Shown in pieces: positions 17,960-27,166 of a stretch of 64,000 nucleotides of DNA (the first letter of the stretch is position 1; each line of letters starts with the position of its first letter). The stretch lies in the NCBI RefSeq assembly GCF_010994035.1, contig NZ_WIXN01000016.1, positions 1 through 64,000 of the forward strand, written 5' to 3'. The DNA comes from Virgibacillus aidingensis (lineage in GTDB: Bacteria; Bacillota; Bacilli; Bacillales; Amphibacillaceae). The translations under genes and the position numbers were made by a program. The notes under the pieces were generated by a model. That model did not search any database. It had not been told where the DNA came from and saw nothing but the letters and a program-made list of their open reading frames with translations.

Positions 17960-19222
17960 ATGGATGCTTTTGTAGATTTTATACAAGGCTTTCTGGATCT
18001 GGGGGCGACTGTAATACTTCCGGTGGCCATCTTTTTATTGGGGCTGTTTTTCGGCCAAAAACCCGGAAAGGCCTTTCGCTCCGGTTTAACAATTGGGGTA
18101 GCATTTGTAGGTATTTTTCTTGTCATTGATTTACTGGTCCTTAATCTCGGACCGGCTGCGCAGGGGATGGTTGACCGGCTGGGAGTCGAACTGAATGTCA
18201 TTGATGTAGGCTGGCCAGCAACATCCACCATTGCCTGGGCTTCTGTAGTTGCCGCATTTATCATTCCGCTGGGACTTGTGGTAAACGTAGTAATGCTAGT
18301 TACGAAAACGACAAAAACGATGAACGTGGATATTTGGAATTTCTGGCATTATACCTTTATGGCAGCCATGGTATACGCTATTTCCGGAAGCATTGTTCAA
18401 GGACTGATTGCAGCAGTGCTGTTCCAGATTGTCTGTCTGAAAGTTGCTGACTGGACTGCCCCAATGATGCGTGACTTCTACGAATTGCCTGGCGTTTCCA
18501 TTGCAACAGGAAGTACGATTTCCTATGCACCGGGAATCTGGCTTGTCAGACTGCTGGAAAAAATTCCTGGATTAAACAAGCTGAACGCTGACCCGGACAC
18601 CATTCAAAAAAGATTCGGCGTTTTCGGGGAATCGATTTTTATCGGTTTAGTGCTTGGTGCAGCCATTGGGGCACTGGCAGGATACGGTGTCGGAGAGGTT
18701 ATTGAAATCGGAATGGCAATGGCCGCGGTGATGGTATTAATGCCGCGCATGGTAAAAATTCTGATGGAAGGGCTTATGCCTGTGTCCGAATCTGCGAGGG
18801 AATGGCTGAATAAACGCTTTGGTGATAAAGAAATTTACATCGGGCTGGACGCAGCAGTAGCACTTGGGCATCCGGCTGTTATTGCTACAGCTCTTATTCT
18901 GGTGCCGATCACCGTCGTAATGGCGATAATTTTACCGGGGAACGCACTGCTCCCATTCGGTGACTTGGCAACCATTCCATTTATCGTCGCATTTATTGTA
19001 GGTGCTGCCCGGGGGAACATTGTACACTCCGTGATTGTAGGGGCAGTTATGATCGCGATTTCCCTGTATATTGCAACAGATGTCGCGCCGATATTTACAC
19101 AAATGGCAGAAAGCGCACCAAATTTCAATATGCCTGAAGGGTCTGCCATGATTTCCAGTATTGACCAGGGCGGTAACATTGTGAACTATGTGATTTACCA
19201 GTTGTTTCATTTATTTAATTAA
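17960..19222 (+). CDS. gatC: PTS EIIC component, galactitol type
   Basis: A 420-residue polytopic membrane permease of the GatC family. About ten hydrophobic spans are visible, with the family block ALGHPAVIATALILVP near residue 300 and LPGNALLPFGDLA near 325. ATG 17960 is chosen: GGGAGG lies 8 bases upstream, whereas an ATG at 17936 adds eight charged residues without a ribosome site. It moves and, with GatB, phosphorylates the polyol. Located ~210 bases after gatB with a hairpin between. Confidence 0.9.
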   Translation: MDAFVDFIQGFLDLGATVILPVAIFLLGLFFGQKPGKAFRSGLTIGVAFVGIFLVIDLLVLNLGPAAQGMVDRLGVELNVIDVGWPATSTIAWASVVAAFIIPLGLVVNVVMLVTKTTKTMNVDIWNFWHYTFMAAMVYAISGSIVQGLIAAVLFQIVCLKVADWTAPMMRDFYELPGVSIATGSTISYAPGIWLVRLLEKIPGLNKLNADPDTIQKRFGVFGESIFIGLVLGAAIGALAGYGVGEVIEIGMAMAAVMVLMPRMVKILMEGLMPVSESAREWLNKRFGDKEIYIGLDAAVALGHPAVIATALILVPITVVMAIILPGNALLPFGDLATIPFIVAFIVGAARGNIVHSVIVGAVMIAISLYIATDVAPIFTQMAESAPNFNMPEGSAMISSIDQGGNIVNYVIYQLFHLFN

Positions 19223-19309
19223 TGCTGGCCGAGTAGAGGGGCGTTTTAGGCAATATGCCGCCTCTCTTTTGGAAGTATTTCTCTACAACATCAGGAGGAG
19301 GAATTTTGC

Positions 19310-20341
19310 ATGAAATCACTTGTAAAAACAGACCATGGATACGGCAATCTGGAACTGCAGGATAAACCGGTTCCTGAAGCCGGCAAAGACCAGGTGAAAA
19401 TTGAAGTGAAATATGCCGGTATCTGCGGCTCTGATATACACACTTATGAAGGGCATTATAAAGTCGGGGTGCCGGTTACCCTTGGGCATGAATTTTCCGG
19501 CGTGGTTGTCGATGTCGGTGAAGGTGTTACAGAATTTAAGCCGGGCGATCGTGTGACATCGGAAACAACTTTCTTTATTTGCGGAGAATGTGAATATTGC
19601 CTGACGAAGGATTATAATTTATGTCCGTACCGTAAAGGCCTGGGCACCCAGCAGAATGGTGGATTTGCGAAATATCTCGTTGCCAGAAAAGACAGTGTGC
19701 ACCATCTGCCCGAGAATGTGGATTTCAAATCGGCCTCAATGACAGAGCCGCTCGCCTGTACGCATCATGCGGCAGAAAAAGTGGATATTCATGATGGTGA
19801 TCTGGCTGTTGTAATCGGACCAGGACCGATTGGTTTATTCATGGCACAAGTTGCAAAAAGCCGCGGGGCAAAGGTGATGATAACCGGTTTGACCAATGAT
19901 AAAGTCCGTTTGGAAAAAGCGCTGGAACTTGGCATGGATTATGCAGTGGACACACAGAAGGAAGATATTAATGCGATGGTCAATGAGTTAACCAATGGCT
20001 ATGGAGCAGATATTGTATTTGAATGCTCCGGTGCAGTACCCGCGGCAAGACAGGGGCTCGGCTTATTGCGAAAAAAAGGCCAGTATTGCCAGGTCGGGCT
20101 TTTTTCCAAGCCGGAAGTGGATTTTGATTTGGAAAAAATAATCCAGCGTGAAATCCGTGTGGTTGGAAGCAGAAGCCAGAAACCCGCTGACTGGGAACCA
20201 TCCCTCGAACTGATGAATAGTGGCAAAGTTGATGCAAAATCACTCGTTACCCATGAATTTGACATTACAGAATGGGACAAAGCGTATGACGCCATTAAAA
20301 GCGGGGAAGCAATTAAAGTTCTTCTTACACCGGTTGATTGA
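19310..20341 (+). CDS. Zinc-dependent medium-chain polyol dehydrogenase
   Basis: A 343-residue NAD(P)-dependent dehydrogenase of the sorbitol/threonine dehydrogenase group. Catalytic zinc ligands are in CGSDIH and GHEF (residues ~38-65), four structural-zinc cysteines lie in CGECEYC plus NLC near residues 91-107, and the nucleotide-binding loop is GPGPIG near residue 172. AGGAGGAGG precedes the ATG. It sits between gatC and deoC in the gat operon, where it may oxidise a second polyol phosphate; its sequence differs clearly from the GatD gene at 21823, so it is not a recent duplicate. Exact substrate unknown. Confidence 0.85.
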   Translation: MKSLVKTDHGYGNLELQDKPVPEAGKDQVKIEVKYAGICGSDIHTYEGHYKVGVPVTLGHEFSGVVVDVGEGVTEFKPGDRVTSETTFFICGECEYCLTKDYNLCPYRKGLGTQQNGGFAKYLVARKDSVHHLPENVDFKSASMTEPLACTHHAAEKVDIHDGDLAVVIGPGPIGLFMAQVAKSRGAKVMITGLTNDKVRLEKALELGMDYAVDTQKEDINAMVNELTNGYGADIVFECSGAVPAARQGLGLLRKKGQYCQVGLFSKPEVDFDLEKIIQREIRVVGSRSQKPADWEPSLELMNSGKVDAKSLVTHEFDITEWDKAYDAIKSGEAIKVLLTPVD

Positions 20342-20433
20342 TCAGGAATGGATCCCCGTTTTCAAAGCCATTAATGACTCGGAGCGTTTCTGATTCATTA
20401 CCCATGGAATGTTATTATAAGGAGTGATCCAGT

Positions 20434-21103
20434 GTGGAAAAGCAAACACTTATTGATATGATAGACTACACTTTATTAAATCCGACAACGACAAAAGCGG
20501 AGATTGACAAATTTTGTGAAGAGACGATGGAACACGGGTTTAAAACGGTATTTGTAAATCCCCACTACGTCTCGCACGCATATTCCTTGTTGTCACCGCA
20601 CGGCATTAAAGTAGGCGTCCCGATTGGTTTTTCCCTGGGCGGTGCGACCTCCCATGTAAAAGTGGAGGAAACGAAGGAAGCAATCGGAAACGGTGCTGAA
20701 GAAATTGATATGCTGATTAACCTGGGCGCATTGAAATCCGGGGAATATAAATTGGTAAAAGAAGACATTGCTGCAGTGGTGAAAGGCCAATGGCTTGACG
20801 ACCAAAGTCATAATCGAAACCGGATTATTGACGGATGAGGAAAAGGTAAAGGCAACCGAGCTGATTATCGAATCAGGTGCTGATTTTGTAAAGACGGCAA
20901 CAGGATTTAACGGCGGCGGTGCAACCGTAGAAGATGTGAAACTGCTGAAATCAGTGACCGGAGAGAAAATCGGCGTCAAAGCAGCCGGCGGTGTGAAAAC
21001 ATATGCCGATGCTGTAAAAATTATTGAAGCCGGCGCCAGCAGAATTGGCGCGAGCGGTGCCATTGCTATCGTGACAGGCGGGACTTCTGCAGCATCTTAT
21101 TAG
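20434..21103 (+). pseudogene. deoC: Deoxyribose-phosphate aldolase deoC, broken by a frameshift
   Basis: Two adjacent frames make one full DeoC. The first (from GTG 20434, with GGAG upstream) covers the N-terminal part to VVKG and then runs off frame to stop at 20838. The second frame resumes within a few codons at [15 protein letters not shown] and contains the Schiff-base lysine region DFVKTATGF and the GVKAAGG phosphate loop, ending at 21103. One extra base near 20782-20785 (in AAAGGCC) explains the break; removing one G gives V-K-A-N-G-L-T-T-K. Either a true mutation or a sequencing error. DeoC splits 2-deoxyribose-5-P and related sugar phosphates; its role in a gat operon is unclear. Confidence 0.85.
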
Positions 21104-21602
21104 TTGTGATTGCCGGCTTTTGCTGCAGATGGGCTGTCGAGGGGATGGATCGGGTTTCTGAAAGGAACAGCTAAGTTTTTTCATTGCCTGATTTGAAGGG
21201 TGGCATGCCGAGCATCGGTTTGTGGCCATGCGGGAAATTATTTCTTTAGGAAATAGAGAAATAATTGAGTAAACAGAAACCCGAACATTCGTAAACTGTG
21301 TTTGAAACTCGCTTCGAAAATATACATAGACTGCTGGGCTGCGTATACTTTCCGGAGCTGATATGGCAGATTGTTTGCCATTTCCATGCTCATTCCAAGT
21401 ACTGTCCCGGCCTTTTAAGTCATCAAGTTTTGAAATGAGCCGTATAGAATTCCGGGAAATACGCTCGGAGCCCAACCGAATGAGGAACCAGCCCCTTTAG
21501 CAATATAGCAGCGTCCCTGTCCCCGACCCGAATGAACAAATAGAAACAGCGAGTTGGTTAAATGCGATATCAACAACATTCCTGTGAAATGAGGGTAACC
21601 AA
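21104..21602. other. Intergenic region with decayed repeat
   Basis: About 500 bases without a gene inside the gat operon. Between 21270 and 21351 it holds a decayed, inverted copy of the element found complete at 39769: AAACAGAAACCCGAACAT matches the flank of that element in reverse, and ATATAC and CTTTCCGGAGC match its ends. The rest (to 21602) I cannot identify. Confidence 0.55.
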
Positions 21603-21779
21603 ATGATGGATTCATTTTTAGATTTAATGCTTGGTCCAATGCGGATGATATCTGATTTTTATTTCGAACACCAGATGATTTTTAACACGATTATCGTCGG
21701 TCTTGTACTGTTCAAAATCTTTTTTGGCAAAAAAAGAGCAAGTCAACAGGAGGGGAGTCCTGCGTTTCACAGAAAGTGA
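21603..21779 (+). CDS. Small single-span membrane protein in the gat operon
   Basis: A 58-residue ORF with ATG 21603 and GAGGG seven bases upstream, ending in TGA at 21777-21779. It encodes an amphipathic N terminus (MMDSFLDLMLGPM), one membrane span (about residues 25-41, IFNTIIVGLVLFKIFF) and a basic tail (GKKRAS), so it should sit in the membrane with the tail inside. It lies 43 bases before gatD and has a strong ribosome site, which argues that it is translated. I do not recognise a family; a regulatory or assembly partner of the PTS is possible. Confidence 0.65.
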   Translation: MMDSFLDLMLGPMRMISDFYFEHQMIFNTIIVGLVLFKIFFGKKRASQQEGSPAFHRK

Positions 21780-21822
21780 ATCACTAGAACGTCCCTAAGC
21801 TGCAACAGGAAGGATGTTGTAA

Positions 21823-22866
21823 ATGAAATCTTTAAAATTATACGGAAAACAGGATATTCGTTTTGAAGAAGCAGATAACCCTGTAATTGAAAAGCCGGAC
21901 GATGTCATTATAAAAGTGAAGACAGTCGGCATTTGCGGATCGGATATTTCCCGTTATCACAAGCTTGGCCCTTACGTGGAAGGAACTATTTTCGGACACG
22001 AGTTTGCCGGAGAAGTTGTCGAAACAGGGGAGGGGGTAACGAGTGTAAAGCCCGGTGACCGAATTGCCGGATGCCCTGCATTCTATTGCGGACAATGTGC
22101 AAGCTGCCGAAAAGGAGAAGTGGCACGCTGTGAAAACCTCCATGTCATGGGTGCCTATCACCCGGGTGCATATGCAGAATATGCGAAACTCCCGGAAGAA
22201 AATATCGTTCCAATCCCTGACAATGTCGACTTTGACACAGCTTCCATGGTGGAACCTTCTGCCGTAGTCGTCCATGGTCTTTACCATACAAGCCTGCATC
22301 CCGGGGATGATGTCGCCGTGATGGGCTGTGGAAATATCGGTCTTTTGGCGGTGCAATGGGCAAAGGTATTTGGTGCGAAAAGGGTTTTCGCCATAGATAT
22401 TGAAGACAGCAAGCTGGAAATAGCGAAAGAGCTGGGTGCTGACGTACTAATCAATTCCAAAGAAAAACCCGCTCATGAACAAATTCAGGATTACACGAAT
22501 GGCCATGGTGTCGACCTTGCTGTGGAATCAGCCGGATCCGCCATTACTTCCGCACAGGTTTTTGCCCTTCCGAAAAAAGGCGGGGAAGTCGTATTTATGG
22601 GAATCCCGTATGCAGACGTGAACATCGAACGGTTTTATTTTGAAAAAATCGTCCGCAGCGAGCTACGCGTCCTCGGCTCCTGGAATGCCGTTTCCTCCCC
22701 ATTCCCCGGAAAAGAGTGGACTGCCTCCGTACATTATATGAGCACAGGCCAAATTAAAGTCGACCCAATCGTCACCCACCGGCTCCCACTTGAAAAAGGA
22801 CCAGAAACATTTAATAACATCATAAACAAAAAAGAAAACTTCGGAAAAGTCCTCTTCCATCCATAA
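21823..22866 (+). CDS. gatD: Galactitol-1-phosphate 5-dehydrogenase
   Basis: A 347-residue zinc-dependent medium-chain dehydrogenase that oxidises galactitol-1-phosphate to tagatose-6-phosphate. Zinc ligands lie in GICGSD and FGHEF (residues ~36-64), structural cysteines in CGQCASC plus ARC near 85-103, and the NAD loop is MGCGNIG near 165. The GSWNAVSSPFPGKEW block (~residues 284-298) is characteristic of GatD. AGGAAGG lies upstream of the ATG. It closes the gat operon and feeds the tagatose-6-P pool used by LacC and LacD, both encoded downstream. Confidence 0.9.
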   Translation: MKSLKLYGKQDIRFEEADNPVIEKPDDVIIKVKTVGICGSDISRYHKLGPYVEGTIFGHEFAGEVVETGEGVTSVKPGDRIAGCPAFYCGQCASCRKGEVARCENLHVMGAYHPGAYAEYAKLPEENIVPIPDNVDFDTASMVEPSAVVVHGLYHTSLHPGDDVAVMGCGNIGLLAVQWAKVFGAKRVFAIDIEDSKLEIAKELGADVLINSKEKPAHEQIQDYTNGHGVDLAVESAGSAITSAQVFALPKKGGEVVFMGIPYADVNIERFYFEKIVRSELRVLGSWNAVSSPFPGKEWTASVHYMSTGQIKVDPIVTHRLPLEKGPETFNNIINKKENFGKVLFHP

Positions 22867-22868
22867 GA

Positions 22869-22950
22869 GTGAAATATAGGGACGGTTCTCCTGTTGCAGT
22901 TTATTGAATTATAAACGTGTGCAGCGGAAGAACCGTCCCGTTGTTTCCAC
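22869..22950. repeat. GGGACGGTTCT-type palindromic intergenic repeat, copy 1
   Basis: Outer arms GTGAAATATAGGGACGGTTCT and AGAACCGTCCCGTTGTTTCCAC pair to form a long imperfect hairpin with TCCTGTTGCAG in the left part. The same element occurs at 34686-34756 and as single arms near 13203 and 21787. Here it follows gatD immediately and may end the operon transcript. Confidence 0.7.
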
Positions 22951-22990
22951 AAATTCCTTCTTCATACGAACAAAAATAAAAATTTTATTG

Positions 22991-23044
22991 TTGCATCGTA
23001 AACGTTTGCAGTATATAATAACAATATAGAACAAAAGCAAACAT
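22991..23044 (+). promoter_or_regulatory. lacR promoter with cre and putative LacR operator
   Basis: TATAAT (23014-23019) lies 17 bases from a weak -35 TTGCAT (22991-22996). The spacer carries CGTAAACGTTTGCA (22997-23010), which fits the cre consensus except for the first base. Just after the -10 are TATAGAACAA (23025-23034) and AAGCAAACAT (23035-23044), resembling the decamers before the beta-galactosidase gene; these may be LacR-binding units. Confidence 0.65.
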
Positions 23045-23068
23045 TTTCGAACGTCAGGGGGTGGATAA

Positions 23069-23812
23069 ATGAAGGAAAGCCGACAAAATGAAATTATGGA
23101 ATTAATCAACGAAAAAGGCTTTATCAAAGTGAACGATGCTGCTGATTTACTTAACGTTACAAAAATGACGATCAGAAGGGATCTCCTGGAACTTGAAAAG
23201 CAAGGTGAAGTTGTCAGGATTCATGGCGGCGCTAAACTAAAAACAAAAGATGATTATACTGAATTGTCTCATTTAGAAAAAGTAACATTAAACGTTAACG
23301 AAAAAAAACACGTGGCCAAGAAAGCTGCAGAGTTAATAAATGAAAATGATGCTGTTTTCATAGGGCCCGGTACTACCACTGAGTTTATTCATGATTATAT
23401 TAATGTAGATTCAGCAACCATTATTACTAACTCCATATCAATCTTTAACCGCTTTCAGGATGAACAAAAATTTGATGTTATTCTAATCGGAGGGAGATTA
23501 AGGGAGCGAACGAAAACTTTCGTAGGATATTTTACGAGTAATTGGATAAAGGATATTAAAGTTCAAAAATCCTTCATAGGCACGAATGGCATTTTTAATG
23601 GCAATATAACGACTGCCGACGAAGAAGAAGGTGCATTACAGCGCACCATTATTGGAAACTCGCATCAGAATTATATTGTAAGCGACAGCAGTAAGTTTGG
23701 TGTTGAAGCTTTCCAGGTCATTTGTTCAGTTAATGATGTGACCGCCATCATTACAGATGATAAGGTTTCAGATGCTGATAAGGAAAATTACAAAGGTAAA
23801 TTAATCATCTAA
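23069..23812 (+). CDS. lacR: DeoR-family repressor (LacR type)
   Basis: A 247-residue DeoR-family regulator. Residues 1-57 hold the winged helix-turn-helix (VTKMTIRRDLLELEKQG recognition helix), and the rest is the sugar-phosphate sensor domain (DeoRC) with AVFIGPGTTTEF near residue 94 and an IGTNGI motif near 170. AGGGGGTGG precedes the ATG. As first gene of the lacAB-PTS-lacCD cluster it most likely represses it until a tagatose-6-P-pathway intermediate binds, as LacR does in staphylococci and lactococci. The effector is inferred from that family. Confidence 0.85.
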   Translation: MKESRQNEIMELINEKGFIKVNDAADLLNVTKMTIRRDLLELEKQGEVVRIHGGAKLKTKDDYTELSHLEKVTLNVNEKKHVAKKAAELINENDAVFIGPGTTTEFIHDYINVDSATIITNSISIFNRFQDEQKFDVILIGGRLRERTKTFVGYFTSNWIKDIKVQKSFIGTNGIFNGNITTADEEEGALQRTIIGNSHQNYIVSDSSKFGVEAFQVICSVNDVTAIITDDKVSDADKENYKGKLII

Positions 23813-23835
23813 CAGCAATCAGGGAGGTTTTTAAC

Positions 23836-24264
23836 ATGAAAATTGCGATAGCTAGTGATGAAAACGGACTTCAATTGAAAAATCACTTGAAGGCACACTT
23901 GGAAAAGCAAGGGTACGATGTATCAGATGCAACATCAAATCAAAGTTTGGATCTTTTTGATGCAGCAACTGAGGTTGCAAAGGTAATTTCAAATAAGGAA
24001 GCAGACCGTGCAATTATGATTGATGAATACGGTGTAGGATCCTCAATTGTTGCCAACAAATACAAAGGAATCATCTGTGCAAACGTTGCAGATGAGCATT
24101 CAGCCGAAATGACAGTGCGCCATAACAGTACGAAAATCATAACACTTGGCTCTGGTATTGTCGGGAATAAATTAGCGGAAAAAATATGTGAAGCCTTTAT
24201 TAAAGCAGATTATGATGGAGGACGTCACCAAATCAGAGTGGATATGGTAAACAAAATGTGCTAA
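23836..24264 (+). CDS. lacA: Galactose-6-phosphate isomerase subunit LacA
   Basis: A 142-residue member of the RpiB/LacA/LacB family. LacA and LacB together convert galactose-6-phosphate to tagatose-6-phosphate in the cytoplasm. The N terminus MKIAIASDENG is typical, but the subunit lacks the GTGxG phosphate-binding loop seen in LacB and has DEYGVGSS instead, as LacA proteins do. AGGGAGG stands upstream. It is followed 12 bases later by lacB, so the two subunits are made together. Confidence 0.9.
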   Translation: MKIAIASDENGLQLKNHLKAHLEKQGYDVSDATSNQSLDLFDAATEVAKVISNKEADRAIMIDEYGVGSSIVANKYKGIICANVADEHSAEMTVRHNSTKIITLGSGIVGNKLAEKICEAFIKADYDGGRHQIRVDMVNKMC

Positions 24265-24276
24265 GGAGTGGGGAAG

Positions 24277-24795
24277 ATGAAAATTTCAATTGGCTGTGAC
24301 CATATAGTTACGGACTTGAAAAACCATTTAGTGGATTATTTAACCGATAAAGGACATGAAGTCATTGACAATGGAACATACGATAATGAACGTACACACT
24401 ATCCTATCTACGGCAAAAAGACTGCTGAAAAGGTATCTTCAGGCGAGGCGGATTTAGGGATAGTTGTTTGCGGCACCGGGGTTGGCATCTCCGTAAGTGC
24501 GAATAAAGTAAAGGGTATTAGAGCCGCACTAGTCCGGGATATTGAAACCGCCAGGTATGCCAAAAAACAATTGAACGCAAATGTTCTGGCAATGGGTGGC
24601 CGTATTACGGGTGCCGGAGTAATTGAGGAAACGATTGATACTTTCCTGGAGACGAAATATGAAGAAACAGAAGAAAGTAAAAAGCTTATTGAAAAAATAG
24701 AATCCATTCCTATGAATGAGGAACTGATTGGTGATGAACAGTATTTTGATGAGTTTATTGAGAAATGGAATAATGGCGGTTATCCGGCAAATTAA
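24277..24795 (+). CDS. lacB: Galactose-6-phosphate isomerase subunit LacB
   Basis: A 172-residue partner of LacA. From ATG 24277 the N terminus MKISIGCDH and the catalytic-type VVCGTGVGISVSANK loop (about residues 63-77) match LacB of the RpiB fold. AAGGAGTG lies 6 bases upstream of this ATG; an in-frame GTG at 24268 is part of that ribosome site and not used. Usual LacB length (171) agrees. Works as a LacAB complex making tagatose-6-P. Confidence 0.92.
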   Translation: MKISIGCDHIVTDLKNHLVDYLTDKGHEVIDNGTYDNERTHYPIYGKKTAEKVSSGEADLGIVVCGTGVGISVSANKVKGIRAALVRDIETARYAKKQLNANVLAMGGRITGAGVIEETIDTFLETKYEETEESKKLIEKIESIPMNEELIGDEQYFDEFIEKWNNGGYPAN

Positions 24796-24829
24796 ATGTT
24801 AGCTTAAACTCTCTCAAGGAGGTGCTCAA

Positions 24830-25309
24830 TTGGAAGCTTTAAAATCTTATTTTGATAAAGAACTGATTTTTATAGAAGATGCTAAAGACCAGAACGAGAT
24901 TTTTAATCGTATTGGAAAGATTCTATATGAAAAAGGAATTGTAAATGATAAATTTATTGACGCTCTTATTGAGCGGGAAAAAAATTATCCAACGGGACTG
25001 GACTTAAAGCCGGTTTCCGTTGATTTGCCAAACGCCGCTATACCGCATACTGAAACAGAGTATTGTCACAGAAAACATGTTGTGTTTGTTAAATTGGAGA
25101 AACCTGTCCTATTTAAAAACATGATCGCACCTGATCAGGAGCTGGAAGTCACATATTTATTTTTTATTATTAATAATGAAAAAGACAGCCAGACAAATAT
25201 ATTATCAGAATTAATGGGATTCCTAACTGCAGCTGAAAACGTAAACAAGTTAGAAAAATTGCAAAACAAAGACGAAATATACCGGTTTTTAACAAATAAT
25301 ATTAACTAA
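24830..25309 (+). CDS. PTS EIIA component, Gat family (galactose PTS)
   Basis: A 159-residue EIIA with phospho-histidine H73 in AAIPHTETEY. It starts at TTG with AAGGAGGTG five bases upstream. Together with the next two genes it forms a complete Gat-family PTS. The flanking lacAB and lacCD genes say that the imported product is galactose-6-phosphate; Gat-family PTSs in this context import galactose in streptococci, where one lies next to the BgaA beta-galactosidase gene, as here. The substrate is therefore inferred as galactose rather than galactitol. Confidence 0.85.
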   Translation: MEALKSYFDKELIFIEDAKDQNEIFNRIGKILYEKGIVNDKFIDALIEREKNYPTGLDLKPVSVDLPNAAIPHTETEYCHRKHVVFVKLEKPVLFKNMIAPDQELEVTYLFFIINNEKDSQTNILSELMGFLTAAENVNKLEKLQNKDEIYRFLTNNIN

Positions 25310-25324
25310 AAAGGAGTTTTTAAT

Positions 25325-25627
25325 ATGATTAAAATTTTAGCAGCATGTGGTGCAGGTATTAACTCAAGTCATCAGATTAAATCGGCAATTGAAGAAGAAA
25401 TGAAAGAACGGGGGCATGATGTAAAAGTAGATGCGGTTGTTGTAAAAGATATAAACAAAGAAATGATGGATCAATATGATATTTTCACACCTATTTCAAA
25501 AACGAAATTCAGTTTTGAAGTCAAACCACCTGTAGTTGAAGCAGGTCCTATTCTATATCGTATACCGGCTATGGCAGATCCTGTATTTGATGAACTGGAA
25601 AACGTTATTAAAAAACTAGATAAATAG
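25325..25627 (+). CDS. PTS EIIB component, Gat family (galactose PTS)
   Basis: A 100-residue EIIB with the phosphocysteine C8 in LAACGAGINSSH. AAGGAG precedes the ATG. It is only distantly like the EIIB at 17460, so the two Gat-type systems of this window did not arise by a recent duplication. Sits 15 bases after the EIIA gene and 34 before EIIC. Confidence 0.88.
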   Translation: MIKILAACGAGINSSHQIKSAIEEEMKERGHDVKVDAVVVKDINKEMMDQYDIFTPISKTKFSFEVKPPVVEAGPILYRIPAMADPVFDELENVIKKLDK

Positions 25628-25661
25628 ATTTAAATAAACTTATAAAGGGGAGTGACCTTCC

Positions 25662-27077
25662 GTGTTGGATGCCATAATAGATTTTGCAAACACCATATTT
25701 CAGCCCTTGATAGACTTAGGTGCTGCCCCAATGATGTTCATTCTATTAACTTTACTGGCAATAGTAATGAAGGTAAAGATCAGTAAAGCGCTTGAAGGCG
25801 GCCTTAAATTAGCAATCGCACTAACAGGTATCGGTGCAGTAATTGATATTTTAACTGGGAATTTTGCCCCTGCCTTACAGGACTTTGTTAAGTCTACAGG
25901 TATCGAACTGACCATAACCGACGTCGGCTGGGCACCACTGGCCACCATTACCTGGGGATCAGCGTACACATTATTTTTCTTACTGATCCTTGTTATTGTC
26001 AACCTGGTTTTACTGGGGATAAATAAAACGAACACATTGGATGTGGATATATTTAATTTCTGGCACCTATCCATCATTGGATTGCTTGTGATGTTCTATT
26101 CAGACAATTTATTTGTCGCTACACTACTTGTTATTATGCTGGGTGTTATGAAGTTTATTAATGCTGATGTTATGAAACCGACATTCAATGATCTGCTTGA
26201 TATGCCTGATTCAAACCCAACAACAACGACACACTTGAACTTTATGCTTAATCCAGTAATTATGGTTTTTGATAAGATATTTGATAAATTACTGCCATTC
26301 TTAGACAAATATGATTTTGATGCAGCATGGTTAAATGAAAAAATCGGATTTTGGGGAAGTAAGTTTGCGATCGGTATTTATTTAGGTGCATTTGTTGGTT
26401 TATTGGGTCAGCAGCCGATAGCCACTGTGTTCACACTTGCATTTATCGGTGGTGTGTCTCTTGAACTGTTTTCAATTGTCGGGACATGGTTTATTTCGGC
26501 CATGGAACCAATATCAAAAGGGATTACTGATTTCATGAGTAAAAGATTAAAAGGAAGAACATTCAATATTGGGATTGACTGGCCTTTCCTGGCTGCACGT
26601 CCTGAAATGTGGGCGGCTGCCAACGTTATTGCGCCTATCATGCTTTTCCTCGCATTGATTTTGCCCGGCAATGGTATTCTTCCTTTAGGTGGTATTATTG
26701 CCATAGGTTTAACGCCGGCACTACTGGTTGTATGCCGAGGTAAAATTTTGCGGATGATCTTAATTGGAACAATTATGGTTCCAATATTCTTATGGTCCGG
26801 CACTGCTATCGCACCATTTGTTACAGAAACAGCCGCTTCAGTAGGGGCTGCACCAGCTGGATTAGAAGATGGCGCGCTGATTACACATTCAACTTTAGAA
26901 GGTCCGGTTGAAAAATTCCTTGCTATTTTAGTAGGCCAAGCAAGTGAAGACTTTAGCCCAGGTCCAATATTAGCAGCTGTGGGAGCCTTAGCAGGGTACA
27001 TTCTATTATTTATCTGGTATCTCAAACAAATGAAGAAACGAAATAAGAAATATGAACAGGAGAAGGAAGCAGCTTAA
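25662..27077 (+). CDS. PTS EIIC component, Gat family (galactose PTS)
   Basis: A 471-residue membrane permease of the GatC family, about 50 residues longer than the GatC at 17960, mainly from a C-terminal span and basic tail (LKQMKKRNKK). Family blocks include WPFLAARPEMWAAANVIAP near residue 305 and LPGNGILPLGG near 335. It starts at GTG with AAGGGGAGTG upstream. It should import galactose with phosphorylation at C6 by EIIB. The gene is followed by a ~90-base gap before lacC. Confidence 0.88.
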   Translation: MLDAIIDFANTIFQPLIDLGAAPMMFILLTLLAIVMKVKISKALEGGLKLAIALTGIGAVIDILTGNFAPALQDFVKSTGIELTITDVGWAPLATITWGSAYTLFFLLILVIVNLVLLGINKTNTLDVDIFNFWHLSIIGLLVMFYSDNLFVATLLVIMLGVMKFINADVMKPTFNDLLDMPDSNPTTTTHLNFMLNPVIMVFDKIFDKLLPFLDKYDFDAAWLNEKIGFWGSKFAIGIYLGAFVGLLGQQPIATVFTLAFIGGVSLELFSIVGTWFISAMEPISKGITDFMSKRLKGRTFNIGIDWPFLAARPEMWAAANVIAPIMLFLALILPGNGILPLGGIIAIGLTPALLVVCRGKILRMILIGTIMVPIFLWSGTAIAPFVTETAASVGAAPAGLEDGALITHSTLEGPVEKFLAILVGQASEDFSPGPILAAVGALAGYILLFIWYLKQMKKRNKKYEQEKEAA

Positions 27078-27166
27078 GTTAAAAATAAATCCTGACAGGG
27101 AGTGAATTGTAGATAACAATCACTCCCTTAATAATATAAGTGATGCAAATGAAAAGGTGATAAATC

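Noticed and set aside
18835-19179. Open frame on the minus strand over gatC
   Set aside because: Shadow of the membrane-protein gene; no ribosome site and protein composition typical of an antisense frame.
26408-27025. 205-codon minus-strand frame over the EIIC gene
   Set aside because: Antisense shadow of a well-supported PTS permease; composition is not protein-like.
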